A stretch of DNA of 64,000 nt from Actinacidiphila yeochonensis CN732. Its GTDB lineage: Bacteria > Actinomycetota > Actinomycetes > Streptomycetales > Streptomycetaceae. Made by a program: the position numbers and the translations under genes. This document shows, one piece after another, positions 1 through 8,322 of this stretch (its first letter is position 1; every line of letters starts with the position of its first letter). The stretch spans positions 806,001 through 870,000 of the forward strand of contig NZ_JQNR01000005.1 in the NCBI RefSeq assembly GCF_000745345.1, given 5' to 3'. Under the pieces are notes generated by a model. The model saw nothing but the letters and a program-made list of their open reading frames with translations, ran no database searches and had not been told where the DNA came from.

Positions 1-529
1 CTCGGAAGAGCCCCGGGAGCAACCGCTCCACCGCCTCGGCTCCGCACCCTGGCAGCAGCCGCACGGCCTCCTCGTCCCCCCACTGCTCCCGTACGCCGAC
101 CATCAGCCGTTCCGCGAGGGCGGTGCGCCCACCGGCGACGACCACGGCGACGATCTGCCGCCGTACGACTTCGGGGGCGTCGTCCATCGCCCGTTCCAGG
201 GCGGCGTCGCTGATCGGCAGGTGGAACGCGGACCTCAGCGCGTGGCCGCGGACGGTGCCGTCGGGGTCGGCGAGCCGGGCCTCAAGGAAGCCGGTGTCCC
301 GTCCGATCGCCGCGGCGACCACGGCGAGCCGCCGTCCATGCCGGCCCCGCGTGTCCAACTCCGCCAGCAGGGCGGGCAGCCCACCGTCCGTGTCGCCGTG
401 CCGGACCCGGTCCTTGGTCCACGCGGCCAGGGCGCGGGCCCGGGCGGGGTAGGCGAGCGGGTCGAGGTCGGCGTAGAGGTCGTCGACGGCGGCGCGGGCG
501 GCGCGGAGGTCAGCGGGCATGCGCGTCAT
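1..529 (-). CDS. HEAT-like repeat protein, N-terminal part (cut by window edge)
   Basis: The minus-strand frame opens at ATG 529, with a second ATG at 520, and runs off the left edge, so only about 176 residues are visible. The start reads MTRMPADLRAARAAVDDLYA. The rest is helix-rich with repeated Ala/Leu/Arg patterns such as GRRLAVVAAAIGRDTGFLEA and GHALRSAFHLPISDAALERA, which resembles stacked HEAT or armadillo-type helices. There is no signal peptide or membrane segment. I do not recognise a specific family; large streptomycete proteins of unknown function with such repeats exist. Codon bias supports this strand over the overlapping plus-strand frames. Function unknown. Confidence 0.6.
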   Translation of the reverse strand, partial: MTRMPADLRAARAAVDDLYADLDPLAYPARARALAAWTKDRVRHGDTDGGLPALLAELDTRGRHGRRLAVVAAAIGRDTGFLEARLADPDGTVRGHALRSAFHLPISDAALERAMDDAPEVVRRQIVAVVVAGGRTALAERLMVGVREQWGDEEAVRLLPGCGAEAVERLLPGLFR

Positions 530-1042
530 TCTGCTGCCGCCGGGCCCGCGCTCGTACGGGTTTTCCACCCGGGCGCGACGCGGGTGCGCCGGCCGGCTGC
601 GGGTGGAGCGGGGGCGCTGGTGGGGACAGGCGGGGCGGAGGTGCGGAGGTGCGGGGGCAGGAGGCGCGGAGGTGCGGGGGAACGGGCGGCACGAAGGGGC
701 GGGAGGAACAGGCGGCACGAAGGTGCGGTGGGAACGGGCGGCGCGGACGGCCTCGCCGGCGGTGTGAAGTGGCTGGGCGGCCGGACGTCGTTGTCGGTGC
801 CGTCGCCGTCCGGGCCGCCGGGTCGAACGTGTCCGTCCACCTGCCGCGCACAGGGCTGCGGCCCGGCAGGCGGTGTGTGGCAGGGGGTTGCGCCCGTGGT
901 CACGGCACGCCTCGTCCGTCAGCGGCGCCGTGCCGGTCACCGTCTACGACCACGGGGGACGGCCTCCCGCCCGCGTCCCCCCTTCGCGGGAGCACGGAAC
1001 CGAGCCTGTTCCGTCGGGGAGCCGGGTGCCAGGATGGGCGTT
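530..1042. other. Intergenic, G-rich direct repeats, no gene seen
   Basis: About 510 bp between divergent genes. The stretch near 595-770 is a patchwork of short imperfect direct repeats (GGAGGTGCGG and GGCGGCACGAAGG variants). Frames through it lack a credible start and normal codon bias. It must hold the two divergent promoters, but I could not identify them. Confidence 0.5.
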
Positions 1043-2281
1043 ATGACGATGATCGACGGTATCGGTGGTGCCGACGGCACCCACGGCATCCACGGCATCC
1101 ACGGTGAGGTGGCGGCCGGGTTCGAGAACGTGCGCGACGCGTTCGCGGCGAACTTCGGCCGGGACGGGGACGACCGGGACAACGCGGACATCGGCGCCGC
1201 GCTGTGCGTGTACCGGAACGGTCGACCGGTGGTGGACCTGTGGGGCGGGGTGGCCGATCCCGAAACGGGGCGCCCGTGGGAGCGGGACACCCTGCAACTG
1301 GTCTACTCGGCGACGAAGGGGGTCACCGCCACCGCGGCCCACCTGCTGGTCCAGCGCGGCCTGCTGGACCCGGACGCTCCCGTCGCGCGGTACTGGCCCG
1401 AGTTCGCCGCGAACGGCAAGGCGGAGATCCCGGTGCGCTGGCTGCTGTCGCACCAGGCCGGCTTGGTCGCGGTGGACCGGCCCGTACCGGTGGCCGACGC
1501 GCTGGCCTGGCATCCGATGGTCGAGGCGCTGGCCGCGCAACGCCCGCAGTGGACACCAGGCACCGCGCACGGCTACCACGGCCGGACCTGGGGCTGGCTG
1601 GTCGGCGAGGTGATCCGCCGGGTGTCGGGCCGTACACCGGGCCGTTTCCTCGCCGAGGAGATCGCCGCGCCGCTGGACCTGGACTTCTTCATCGGTGTGC
1701 CCGCCGCCGAACGCGCCAGGGTCAGCCGTATGGCGTACTGGCAGCCGGCGGTGGACCCCGCCTCCGTGCCCCTCGAATCCGTCCCGGAGCAGTTCCGCGA
1801 CGCCGTCGCCGCATGGCGCGACCCGGACTCGCTCAGCAACCGGGCGTTCGCCGTCACCGACCCGGCCCAGATCGACTTCAACTCGCCCGAGGTGCAGGCC
1901 GCGGAGCTGCCCGCCTCCAACGGCGTCGGCACCGCACGCGCGCTGGCCCGCATGTACGCCGCACTGATCGGTGAGGTGGACGGCGTACGCCTCCTCACCC
2001 CGGAGACCGTGGCCGCCGCGGCCCAGGAGCAGGCCGAGGGCCAAGACCAGGTGATGATGATGCCCAGCCGGTTCGGCTCCGGCTACATGCTGCCGACCGA
2101 GGCCAGCCCCCTGACCGGCCCGAACGCCTTCGGCCACCCCGGCCGCGGCGGCTCCCTCGCCTTCGCCGACCCGCAGCACGGCGTCGCGTTCGGCTACGTC
2201 ATGAACCACATCGTCGAGGGGGCAGCGGACGTACGGGCCTCCTCGCTGGTCGACGCGCTGCGGGAGTCGCTGGCCGGCTGA
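1043..2281 (+). CDS. Serine hydrolase of the beta-lactamase / EstB esterase family
   Basis: A 412-residue cytoplasmic protein of the class C beta-lactamase-like serine hydrolase fold. The catalytic S-x-x-K motif is visible as SATKG, followed by GVTATAAHLLVQRGLLDPDAPV, the typical helix after the nucleophile. A YHGRTWGW segment sits at the position of the second catalytic tyrosine motif, and a glycine-rich GHPGRGG segment near the C-terminus fits the third box. No signal peptide is present, which favours an esterase or peptidase-like role over a secreted penicillinase. ATG 1043 has AGGA about 8 bases upstream; ATG 1034 is in frame but has no better site. The N-terminus has a small GIHGIHG repeat. 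Substrate cannot be told from sequence. Confidence 0.88.
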   Translation: MTMIDGIGGADGTHGIHGIHGEVAAGFENVRDAFAANFGRDGDDRDNADIGAALCVYRNGRPVVDLWGGVADPETGRPWERDTLQLVYSATKGVTATAAHLLVQRGLLDPDAPVARYWPEFAANGKAEIPVRWLLSHQAGLVAVDRPVPVADALAWHPMVEALAAQRPQWTPGTAHGYHGRTWGWLVGEVIRRVSGRTPGRFLAEEIAAPLDLDFFIGVPAAERARVSRMAYWQPAVDPASVPLESVPEQFRDAVAAWRDPDSLSNRAFAVTDPAQIDFNSPEVQAAELPASNGVGTARALARMYAALIGEVDGVRLLTPETVAAAAQEQAEGQDQVMMMPSRFGSGYMLPTEASPLTGPNAFGHPGRGGSLAFADPQHGVAFGYVMNHIVEGAADVRASSLVDALRESLAG

Positions 2282-2340
2282 CGGAGCGAGCCGGCGGGGA
2301 GGACGGACCCGCTCCGTCAGGCCACCGCACCCTCCCTCGG

Positions 2341-3123
2341 TCAGGCGGGTACGCGCTCGTCCGGGGTGAGGGTGAGGTAGGCGATACCGAGGACGCCGCG
2401 GTAGCCGCGCAGCCACGAGCGGCGCTGGCGGTCGAGGCGGGTCCGGGTCTCGGCGGCGCGGGGGTGCTCCGGGTGGGTCGCGAGCCAGTCCTCGGCGTCG
2501 GAACGGTAGTCGGACTCGAACACGTCCCACTCCTCGGCGGTCGCGGCCTCGATGCCGGACGGACGGAACCCCGCCGCCACGGCCAGGTCGACGAGTCCGG
2601 CGAGGTCCGGGTGCTCATCGGCCGCCGCGCCGGGCCACATGGCGGCGAGCTGCCCGGGAGTCGGCGGGCGCTCCCAGAACCCTTCCCCGAGCAGGACGCG
2701 ACCACCCGGGTTGACCAGCCCGCGCAGGGCCGCGAGTGCCGCTGGGGTGTGGTGCGGTGGCTGCTCGTCGCTGAGGGCGTGGCTCGCGCCGAGGCACAGC
2801 ACGACGTCGGCCGGGCCGCGGGCCGAGCCGGCCCCGGACTCCTCGACGAAGGAGACGCGTTCGGTGAGGCCGCGGGCCTGCGCGGCGTCGCGGCCGCGGG
2901 CGAGGTCGTCCGCGTCGAGGTCGACGCCGATCCCGGTCGCGTCGGGTACCGCTTCGAGCAGCCGCAGCAGCAACTCCCCCCAGCCGCAGCCGATGTCGAG
3001 CACGGTGGACGGCCTCGTGGCGGCCAAGCGCCCGACCAGGCGGTCGGCTCGGGCGGAGGACAGCGGGCCGTGGAAGGCGAGACGGGTCAGCCGCGGCGGC
3101 CCGTCGGGGCTCTGTGCGTTCAT
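2341..3123 (-). CDS. Class I SAM-dependent methyltransferase
   Basis: A 260-residue protein with the SAM-binding motif I as VLDIGCGWGE near residue 42 and the acidic motif II as GIGVDLDAD about 25 residues later. PADVVLCLGASHALSD matches the motif IV strand, and LVNPGGRVLLGEGFWERPPT the post-motif region common in small-molecule methyltransferases. It starts at ATG 3123. It lies tail-to-tail with the serine hydrolase gene, 59 bp away, and upstream of it is a 248-bp GC-rich gap. Nothing shows the substrate. Confidence 0.87.
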   Translation of the reverse strand: MNAQSPDGPPRLTRLAFHGPLSSARADRLVGRLAATRPSTVLDIGCGWGELLLRLLEAVPDATGIGVDLDADDLARGRDAAQARGLTERVSFVEESGAGSARGPADVVLCLGASHALSDEQPPHHTPAALAALRGLVNPGGRVLLGEGFWERPPTPGQLAAMWPGAAADEHPDLAGLVDLAVAAGFRPSGIEAATAEEWDVFESDYRSDAEDWLATHPEHPRAAETRTRLDRQRRSWLRGYRGVLGIAYLTLTPDERVPA

Positions 3124-3371
3124 GGCGCGGCACCGTAACGCGGAGACGCACCGCCGGAACACCGGGTTTCCGTGGCGGGCGCGGCGCCAGAAGACCGGTC
3201 GGGGTCGTCCGCCTTCCCCCCGGGGTCGTCCGCCTTCCCCCGGGGCGCGGCCGGAGGCGTGCGGCGCGGCCGGAGGCGGGCGGCGCGCCCGTCTGGTGGG
3301 GCCCGCCCTCCTGCCGCGGCCCGCCCCGTCTGCCCCGGCCCGCCCCCGGGGAGGGTGGCCGGTCGCGACCG

Positions 3372-3962
3372 CTACCCGCGCGGCTCGCGCCACATCGGGT
3401 ACATGAAGGGACCGCCCGGGAGCTCGACCGGCGTGCCCATGAAGGCGAAGCCGAGCCGCTCGTACAGCGCGCGGCTGCGCAGACTGCTCGCTTCCAGGTA
3501 GGCGGGGAGACCGGCCCGGTCGCACTCCTCCAGAACGGAGTTGATGAGGGCGGCGCCGACCCCCTGGCCACGCACGTCGGCCGACACGGCGATCATCATC
3601 AGGTACGCGTGGGCGCGATCCGTGGGGTGGACCGCCGCGGTAAGCCGCGCGATCTGCTCGACCCGCTCGTTGTCGGGGTCGACAGCCTCGCGGAAACGCA
3701 CCGGATCGTCGTCGTCGCCGTGCGCCCCGGCGGGGACGGACGCCCACAACGCGCAGCCGGTACCGTCCACGGCGAGGTCGACGTGGCCCTCCTCCAGTGC
3801 GATGGAGGTGAAGGCGTCCATCAACGCGGCGTGCCGCTGCCGCAGTCGCTCGGGGCTCGGGAAGACCCAGTTGCTCACCGGATCGGCGGAGAACCCCTGG
3901 TCGAGCAGGCGGACCACCTCACCGCGGTCCTCCTCGCCGGCCCTGCGTATCGCCACACCCAT
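3372..3962 (-). CDS. GNAT family N-acetyltransferase
   Basis: A 196-residue acetyl-CoA-dependent acyltransferase. The acetyl-CoA pyrophosphate loop is seen as VRGQGVGAALI (R/Q-x-x-G-x-G/A), preceded by the beta-4 strand AYLMMIAVSADV and followed by PAYLEASSLRSRALYERLGF, the C-terminal strand and helix of the fold. ATG 3962 (MGVAIRRA) puts the N-terminal beta strand in the right place. Upstream on the same strand, about 60-110 bp before the start, is a four-copy 13-bp direct repeat that may be a regulatory iteron. Substrate unknown. Confidence 0.88.
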   Translation of the reverse strand: MGVAIRRAGEEDRGEVVRLLDQGFSADPVSNWVFPSPERLRQRHAALMDAFTSIALEEGHVDLAVDGTGCALWASVPAGAHGDDDDPVRFREAVDPDNERVEQIARLTAAVHPTDRAHAYLMMIAVSADVRGQGVGAALINSVLEECDRAGLPAYLEASSLRSRALYERLGFAFMGTPVELPGGPFMYPMWREPRG

Positions 3963-4021
3963 CGTGTCCGTCCTCCGCTCCGACCGGGCTCCGGGCCCAA
4001 CTGGCCTGGCGTCCGGGGTGG

Positions 4022-4073
4022 TTGTCGACTCCTGTTGTCGAATCCTGTTGTCGAATCCTGTTGTCGAATCCTG
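4022..4073. repeat. Four tandem 13-bp repeats upstream of a GNAT gene
   Basis: Unit TTGTCGAATCCTG, four copies in perfect phase; the first copy differs by one base (ACTCC for AATCC). Read on the minus strand it lies just upstream of the acetyltransferase start. Regular short repeats at such a position are often binding sites for a regulator; that role is inference. Confidence 0.8.
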
Positions 4074-4090
4074 TGCAGGAGGTTGGCAGC

Positions 4091-5218
4091 CTAGACCGTC
4101 AGCCCTCCCCGCGTACGGGCCTCCAGGGCCCGGAGGACCGCGACCATGTCGTCCTCGCCGTGGCCGAGCCGGACGGTCTCCTCGAAGAGCGCGTGGCACT
4201 CGTCGAGCAGCGGGGAGGCGGCCCCGGCCGCCCTGGCCGCCTCGGCGATCAGCCGGTTGTTCTTCAGCACGTCGGCCGCGGCGGCCTGCGCGGAGAAGTC
4301 CCCGTCGCGCAGCTTCGGCGCCTTCATCCGGGAGACACCGCTGGCCATCGGACCGGCGTCCAGCACCGCGAGAAGGCGTTCACGGCCCAGGCCGTGCGCG
4401 TCGGCGAAGTGGACGGCCTCAGCGAGGCCCGTGACGGTGGTGATGAGGAAGAGGTTGACGGCGAGCTTCATCAGCAGCGCACCCGGGGCCGGCCCGCAGG
4501 CGAACACCTCGTGGCACATCGGCCGAAGCATCGGCCGGACCTCGGCGACGGCGTCCTCCTCGCCCGCGAGCATCGCGACCAGTCGGCCCTGCTCGGCCGG
4601 GATCCGCGAGCCGGAGACGGGCGCCTCCACGTAACGGCCCCCGGCCGCGCGGATCTCGGCGTCCAGCGCGACGGAGTACGGCGGCCGGACGGTGCCTGCC
4701 TGCACGACGGTGCGACCCGCCACGCGGCGGGCGAACTCCTCCGTGCCACGGGCGAGTACGGTGTCGACGGCGGCTTCGTCGGCCAGCATCAGGAAGACGG
4801 TGGCGCAACGGCTGAAGACCTCGCCGGGGTCCGCGGCCACGCTCGCACCGGCTGCCAGCAGCGGTGCGCACTTGGCCGCTGTACGGTTCCACACCACCAA
4901 CGGGGTCCCCGCGCGGGCCAGGTTGAGCGCCATCGGCCCACCCATGATGCCCAGGCCCACGAACCCTGCGGCCGAACGCTCCGTACGGGCCGCCGCGGAG
5001 ATCTCCCTCCGGCTCCGGGGGGCGTCGGACGCTGGCGTCGAGTCCGGCTCCGCCCCGGGCGTTCGGCGAGGGTCCGCGTCCCGGCGGTCCCCGTCCCGGC
5101 GCTCCCCGTCCCGGCGGTCCGTGTCCCGGCCCTTTCGGATCCCCTCCCCCGGCCGGGCGCCGCCTGGTGCCACGCCCGCATCCGTACGCGCGTCTTCGTC
5201 CACGCCTCCGCCTTCCAC
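4091..5218 (-). CDS. NAD(P)-dependent oxidoreductase, 3-hydroxyisobutyrate dehydrogenase-like
   Basis: Member of the beta-hydroxyacid dehydrogenase family. The Rossmann nucleotide loop is [10 protein letters not shown], followed by [10 protein letters not shown] and [17 protein letters not shown]. The substrate-binding stretch is [16 protein letters not shown] and the catalytic lysine is in [12 protein letters not shown]. The C-terminal all-helical domain ends in GLTV. The start is uncertain: the longest frame (375 residues) begins at ATG 5218 and would add about 80 residues before the Rossmann strand, including a low-complexity Arg/Asp run ([18 protein letters not shown]), which is unusual for the family (about 290-300 residues). 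No ATG or GTG with a clear ribosome site lies closer to the domain. Substrate not predictable. Confidence 0.85.
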   Translation of the reverse strand: MEGGGVDEDARTDAGVAPGGARPGEGIRKGRDTDRRDGERRDGDRRDADPRRTPGAEPDSTPASDAPRSRREISAAARTERSAAGFVGLGIMGGPMALNLARAGTPLVVWNRTAAKCAPLLAAGASVAADPGEVFSRCATVFLMLADEAAVDTVLARGTEEFARRVAGRTVVQAGTVRPPYSVALDAEIRAAGGRYVEAPVSGSRIPAEQGRLVAMLAGEEDAVAEVRPMLRPMCHEVFACGPAPGALLMKLAVNLFLITTVTGLAEAVHFADAHGLGRERLLAVLDAGPMASGVSRMKAPKLRDGDFSAQAAAADVLKNNRLIAEAARAAGAASPLLDECHALFEETVRLGHGEDDMVAVLRALEARTRGGLTV

Positions 5219-5432
5219 GAGCCCTCATACCCCCTCGGCCGCACCCACGTCCTGGGACGGTCCCTCGGCAAGGGCACACTCCTGCCGTGCGCTTCGGTGC
5301 CGCGTTTGGGTGGCGTCTTTGCGCACCGGCTATGCGCTGCGGCTTCCCGTGCCGGGCTTGCCGGGCGGCCCTGCCGGTCTGACCGATGCGGTCGGACGCG
5401 TTGCAGTCGGACGCCACCCGCCCTTGCCGAGC

Positions 5433-5476
5433 TATGACGGCCGTCATAATACTGTGGCTATGACGAACGTCATAGC
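5433..5476. promoter_or_regulatory. Two palindromic operator-like sites
   Basis: Site 1 is a perfect 16-bp palindrome, TATGACGGCCGTCATA (5433-5448). Site 2 is GCTATGACGAACGTCATAGC (5457-5476), 9-bp perfect arms around a central AA. Both share TATGACG-N2-CGTCATA, and their centres are 26 bp apart. A TAATACT stretch, possibly a -10 element, sits between them. Paired palindromes of this kind are typical binding sites of TetR or MarR family dimers. The nearest regulator gene is the TetR gene about 690 bp downstream. The controlled gene may be the degraded GNAT fragment or the divergent oxidoreductase. Confidence 0.7.
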
Positions 5477-5731
5477 CACGTCCCGCCCATCGGCCCGTCG
5501 GCCCGTCGGCCCGGCAAAACTCGTCACCACGGCCACCACGGCCACCACGGCCCGGGACGTCCGGGACACGACTGCCCGCTACGTCACCGCAGGCGTCGCG
5601 GTCACCGTAGCGAGCGTGGTCACCGCAGCGAGCGCGGTCGACGGTCCGGGGATACGGCAGGAGACGCAGGAACCCGCCGAACGACGCACCCCGACAGGTC
5701 ACGGCCGGCAGGTGTCAACGGGCCGCCGACG

Positions 5732-5983
5732 GTGATCCGCACCGGGCCGGCCGACAGCGCCCACGACGCCCCGGTGGGCTGGTTCATCGACACCGTGCGC
5801 CCGGACGACGGCCCCGCTCTCGCCACCCTCTCCCCGGGATGCTCCGCCGAGACGGTCCGCTCCCGTTTCTTCACCCGCGTCGCCACGCTTCCCACCGCCT
5901 GCCTGGCAGCGGTACTGACCGCCGCCTGGGACCCGACGGCGCCGCACGTACCGTCGACGGCATCACCGCCGTCTATAAGCTGA
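5732..5983 (+). pseudogene. Fragment of a GNAT acetyltransferase (N-terminal part only)
   Basis: An 83-codon frame starting at GTG. The segment GWFIDTVRPDDGPALATL followed by CSAETVRSRFFTRVATLP resembles the N-terminus of streptomycete GNAT proteins (acidic-Gly-x-Ala-Leu, then RFF). It stops before any acetyl-CoA loop, so the conserved catalytic half is missing. It lies between the paired operators and the TetR gene. I infer a decayed gene once controlled by that regulator; a chance resemblance in a GC-rich frame cannot be excluded. Confidence 0.45.
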
Positions 5984-6168
5984 CGTGAAACCGGCTCACT
6001 CAGCTGCCCCGGAACAGGGCGGCGCGCGGACCGGCACACCCGACACGGGCCGCGGCCCCAGCTCCCTGAGCCGACTGCCCCGGGCCCGCTGTCCGGCGCC
6101 TCCGACCACTGCCACCCGGCAACCGCGGACACCCGCCACCCGCCACCCGCCACCCGCAAGGAGGATTC

Positions 6169-6876
6169 GTGCCTGCCCCTGGAAAGGACGTACGGCCGGC
6201 CGGCGACGACCCGGCGTCCGACGCCGGGTGTCCACCGCCCGCCCTCCCCCGGCCGAACGGCGGGCCCCCTCCGCGGAAGCGTGAGTACGGGCCACGCGAG
6301 CGGATGGTCTTCAGCGCCGCCCAGCTGATCCGGCGGGACGGCGTCGGCCCCACGGGGATGCGCGAGGTAGCCGCCCACGCGGGCGCGCCACGCGGGTCCC
6401 TGCAGCACTACTTCCCAGGCGGGAAGGAGCAACTGGTCAACGAGGCAGTGGCCTGGGCCGGCCGGTACGCGGGCCGACGGGTGGCGCGCCTCCTCGCGGG
6501 CATGGCGTCCCCCACGCCGAGCGCCCTGTTCTCGGCGATGGTCCAGCAGTGGGCCGACGAGTACGAAAGCCCGGAAGGGCCCGCCGGCTGCCCTGTAGCG
6601 GCCGCCACTGTGGACTGTGCGCAGTCCGCCGACTCCACCCGGGCCGCCGCTGCGGCAGCGTTCACCACCTGGCGCGAACCGGTCGCCGAGGCTCTCACCT
6701 CCCTGGGCGTTGAGGCGCCCAGGGCTGAGGCACTGGCTGTCCTCATGCTCAGCGCGATCGAGGGCGCCATCATCCTCGCCCGCGCCGAACACGACCCAGG
6801 ACCGCTGCACACCGTCGCGCGCGAACTCGGTCCGCTGCTGGACAGCCACGTCACCCGAGCCAACGTCCCGGAGTAG
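6169..6876 (+). CDS. TetR/AcrR family regulator, YxaF/LmrA-like
   Basis: A 235-residue repressor. GTG 6169 is fixed by a near-ideal AAGGAGG seven bases away (6158-6164). After a Pro-rich 40-residue leader comes the TetR DNA-binding region: ERMVFSAAQLIRRDGVGPTG, MREVAAHAGAPRGSLQHYF, then PGGKEQLVNEAV. The C-terminal domain, with GCPVAAATVD and EGAIILARAEHD, matches the YxaF/LmrA-type ligand domain, whose members usually control efflux or oxidoreductase genes. The two palindromes at 5433-5476 are good candidates for its operators. Spacing to the next gene is large, so it is probably monocistronic. Confidence 0.9.
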   Translation: MPAPGKDVRPAGDDPASDAGCPPPALPRPNGGPPPRKREYGPRERMVFSAAQLIRRDGVGPTGMREVAAHAGAPRGSLQHYFPGGKEQLVNEAVAWAGRYAGRRVARLLAGMASPTPSALFSAMVQQWADEYESPEGPAGCPVAAATVDCAQSADSTRAAAAAAFTTWREPVAEALTSLGVEAPRAEALAVLMLSAIEGAIILARAEHDPGPLHTVARELGPLLDSHVTRANVPE

Positions 6877-7215
6877 ACACGCAGGGCCGTTTCCCGCCAA
6901 CCCGGCACACCAGTGCTCCAGGAGGTGCCCGGGGGCGCAGCCGTTCGTGCCATTGCCAGGACTCGCGCGACCGTCCGAACCGTCAGAGCGCTGTCCAAGC
7001 CGCCAAGACGGACCAGGCCACCCGGACCACCCAAGACGCCAGGACGCCAGACGCCCGGACCGCCCAAGGCCACGGGCCGGTACCTGCCCCTTGGCCGTGA
7101 GCCGCCGTCCATTTCCCGTACCGTGGCCAGGCCGCGGACCGCCGCACCCGCCCGCCTGGTGCCTGTCCCGTCACCCCTTTGGCTCGCCTATCAGCCCACT
7201 CCACCGGTCCGCCGT
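6877..7215. other. Intergenic between convergent genes, nothing recognised
   Basis: A 339-bp spacer between the ends of the TetR gene and the convergent stress-protein gene. It holds short degenerate repeats (ACCAGGCCACCCGGACC-like) but no strong hairpin and no credible coding frame. Confidence 0.5.
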
Positions 7216-7728
7216 TCAGTCCGCCTGCTCAGCCTCCCCTCGCACCACCACGACCGGGCAGGCCGCGTGCAGCGTCACCGTGTGGCTGACCGAGCCGAGC
7301 AGCGTGGCTCGGAAGGTTCCGAGACCCCGCGCTCCGACGACCACCAGCTCCGCGCCCTCGGCCCGGTCGAGGACGACCTGCGTGGGGTTGCCCATGGCGG
7401 TCACCGGGGTGACCGCAGCCGCCCGGTCCCGGGGCAGCGCCTGGTCGATCGCCTGTATGAGGGTCTCCGTGGCGATGGCTCCGATGTCGAGGTCCTCGGG
7501 CAGCCCTGGAACGGCACCCGCCCAGCCGAAGGAGGCGGGCATCTCCCAGGCCATGACAGCCTCCACCGCCGCGCCGGTCAGCTGGGCCTGGCGGTCGGCC
7601 CAGCGCAGTGCGTGGAGGGAGGGCTCGGAACCGTCGACGCCCACGACGATCCGTCCGTGGGCCATCGCCGACTCGCTGGTCGGCGCGGTCGCGGGTTCCC
7701 CGACGGAATCGGCTGCCGGCTCAGACAT
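7216..7728 (-). CDS. Universal stress protein (UspA family), single domain
   Basis: A 170-residue ATP-binding stress protein. The first strand RIVVGVDGSEPSLHALRWA carries the acidic residue expected to contact adenine. The family nucleotide motif G-x2-G-x9-G-S/T is present as GARGLGTFRATLLGS, followed by VSHTVTLHAACPVVVV, the conserved last helix and strand. ATG 7728 has GGAG eight bases upstream. An internal ATG (MAHGRIVV) would remove a 21-residue leader and is an alternative. Many streptomycetes carry numerous paralogues; a role in redox or dormancy stress is known for the family but not shown here. Confidence 0.93.
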   Translation of the reverse strand: MSEPAADSVGEPATAPTSESAMAHGRIVVGVDGSEPSLHALRWADRQAQLTGAAVEAVMAWEMPASFGWAGAVPGLPEDLDIGAIATETLIQAIDQALPRDRAAAVTPVTAMGNPTQVVLDRAEGAELVVVGARGLGTFRATLLGSVSHTVTLHAACPVVVVRGEAEQAD

Positions 7729-8322
7729 GAGGCTGACTCCTTTGCTCCGTGCTGCTTCTTTCCGTGCTGCTGTTTCCGTACTGCTTCTTCGATCCGATCC
7801 GGCTGCGTCGCCGCTTGCCTCTGGCCTGTGGTGTTCGCTCGCTCTCCTTCACGGTCTTCGCGGTCTTCGCTGTCTTTTTGGCTCCGCTTCGATCTCCGCC
7901 GCTTTCACCGCGCCCGTGCGCGCTCACCCGCGCACGCCCGCCCACGCGCACACGCTCGCCCGCACACGCACGTTTCCGCCCACCGCGCACGGCCGCCAGC
8001 GTTTCCGTATGGGCACGAACCACCCGCGGGCCCCGTACGCCAAAACACTAGGCGAAACGGAAATACCGCGCATGACCGCCTGTGGATAACTTCGCCCGCA
8101 CCCGCTCTCACCAGCGCCGAACCTGACCGCGAGGCCCTGGTCCGAGCGGACGGGGCCAAGCGGACGGGGCCAAGCGGACGGGGCCCTGGCGATCAGCACC
8201 GCCGGACGGCGGAACCAGCCCGACGCGGGGGACTTCCGCACGGACAGATCTGGCCGGGCATCGCCAGAGTTATCCACAGGCCGCGCCGGGGGCCTCACAG
8301 GATGTGGGTGCGGCGGAGCATC
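7729..8322. other. Intergenic with inverted DnaA-box-like sites and 14-bp repeats
   Basis: About 590 bp. It holds a 14-bp inverted repeat (GCCTGTGGATAACT at 8078-8091 and its complement at 8268-8281), each arm containing TTATCCACA, a DnaA-box match. Between them are three tandem copies of GCGGACGGGGCCAA (8146-8185). The first half is pyrimidine-rich with CTTCG repeats. I see no gene. It must contain the divergent promoters of the stress protein and peptidase genes. Confidence 0.6.

Noticed and set aside
944..2530. A 528-residue minus-strand open frame
   Set aside because: Antisense to the serine hydrolase gene, with no recognisable motif.
5460..5735. A short plus-strand gene starting inside operator 2
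   Set aside because: The frame is Thr/Ala/Arg low complexity with no homology, and its start codon is part of the palindrome.
8078..8281. Replication origin
   Set aside because: Only two DnaA-like boxes and no dnaA/dnaN neighbours; streptomycete origins have many more boxes.
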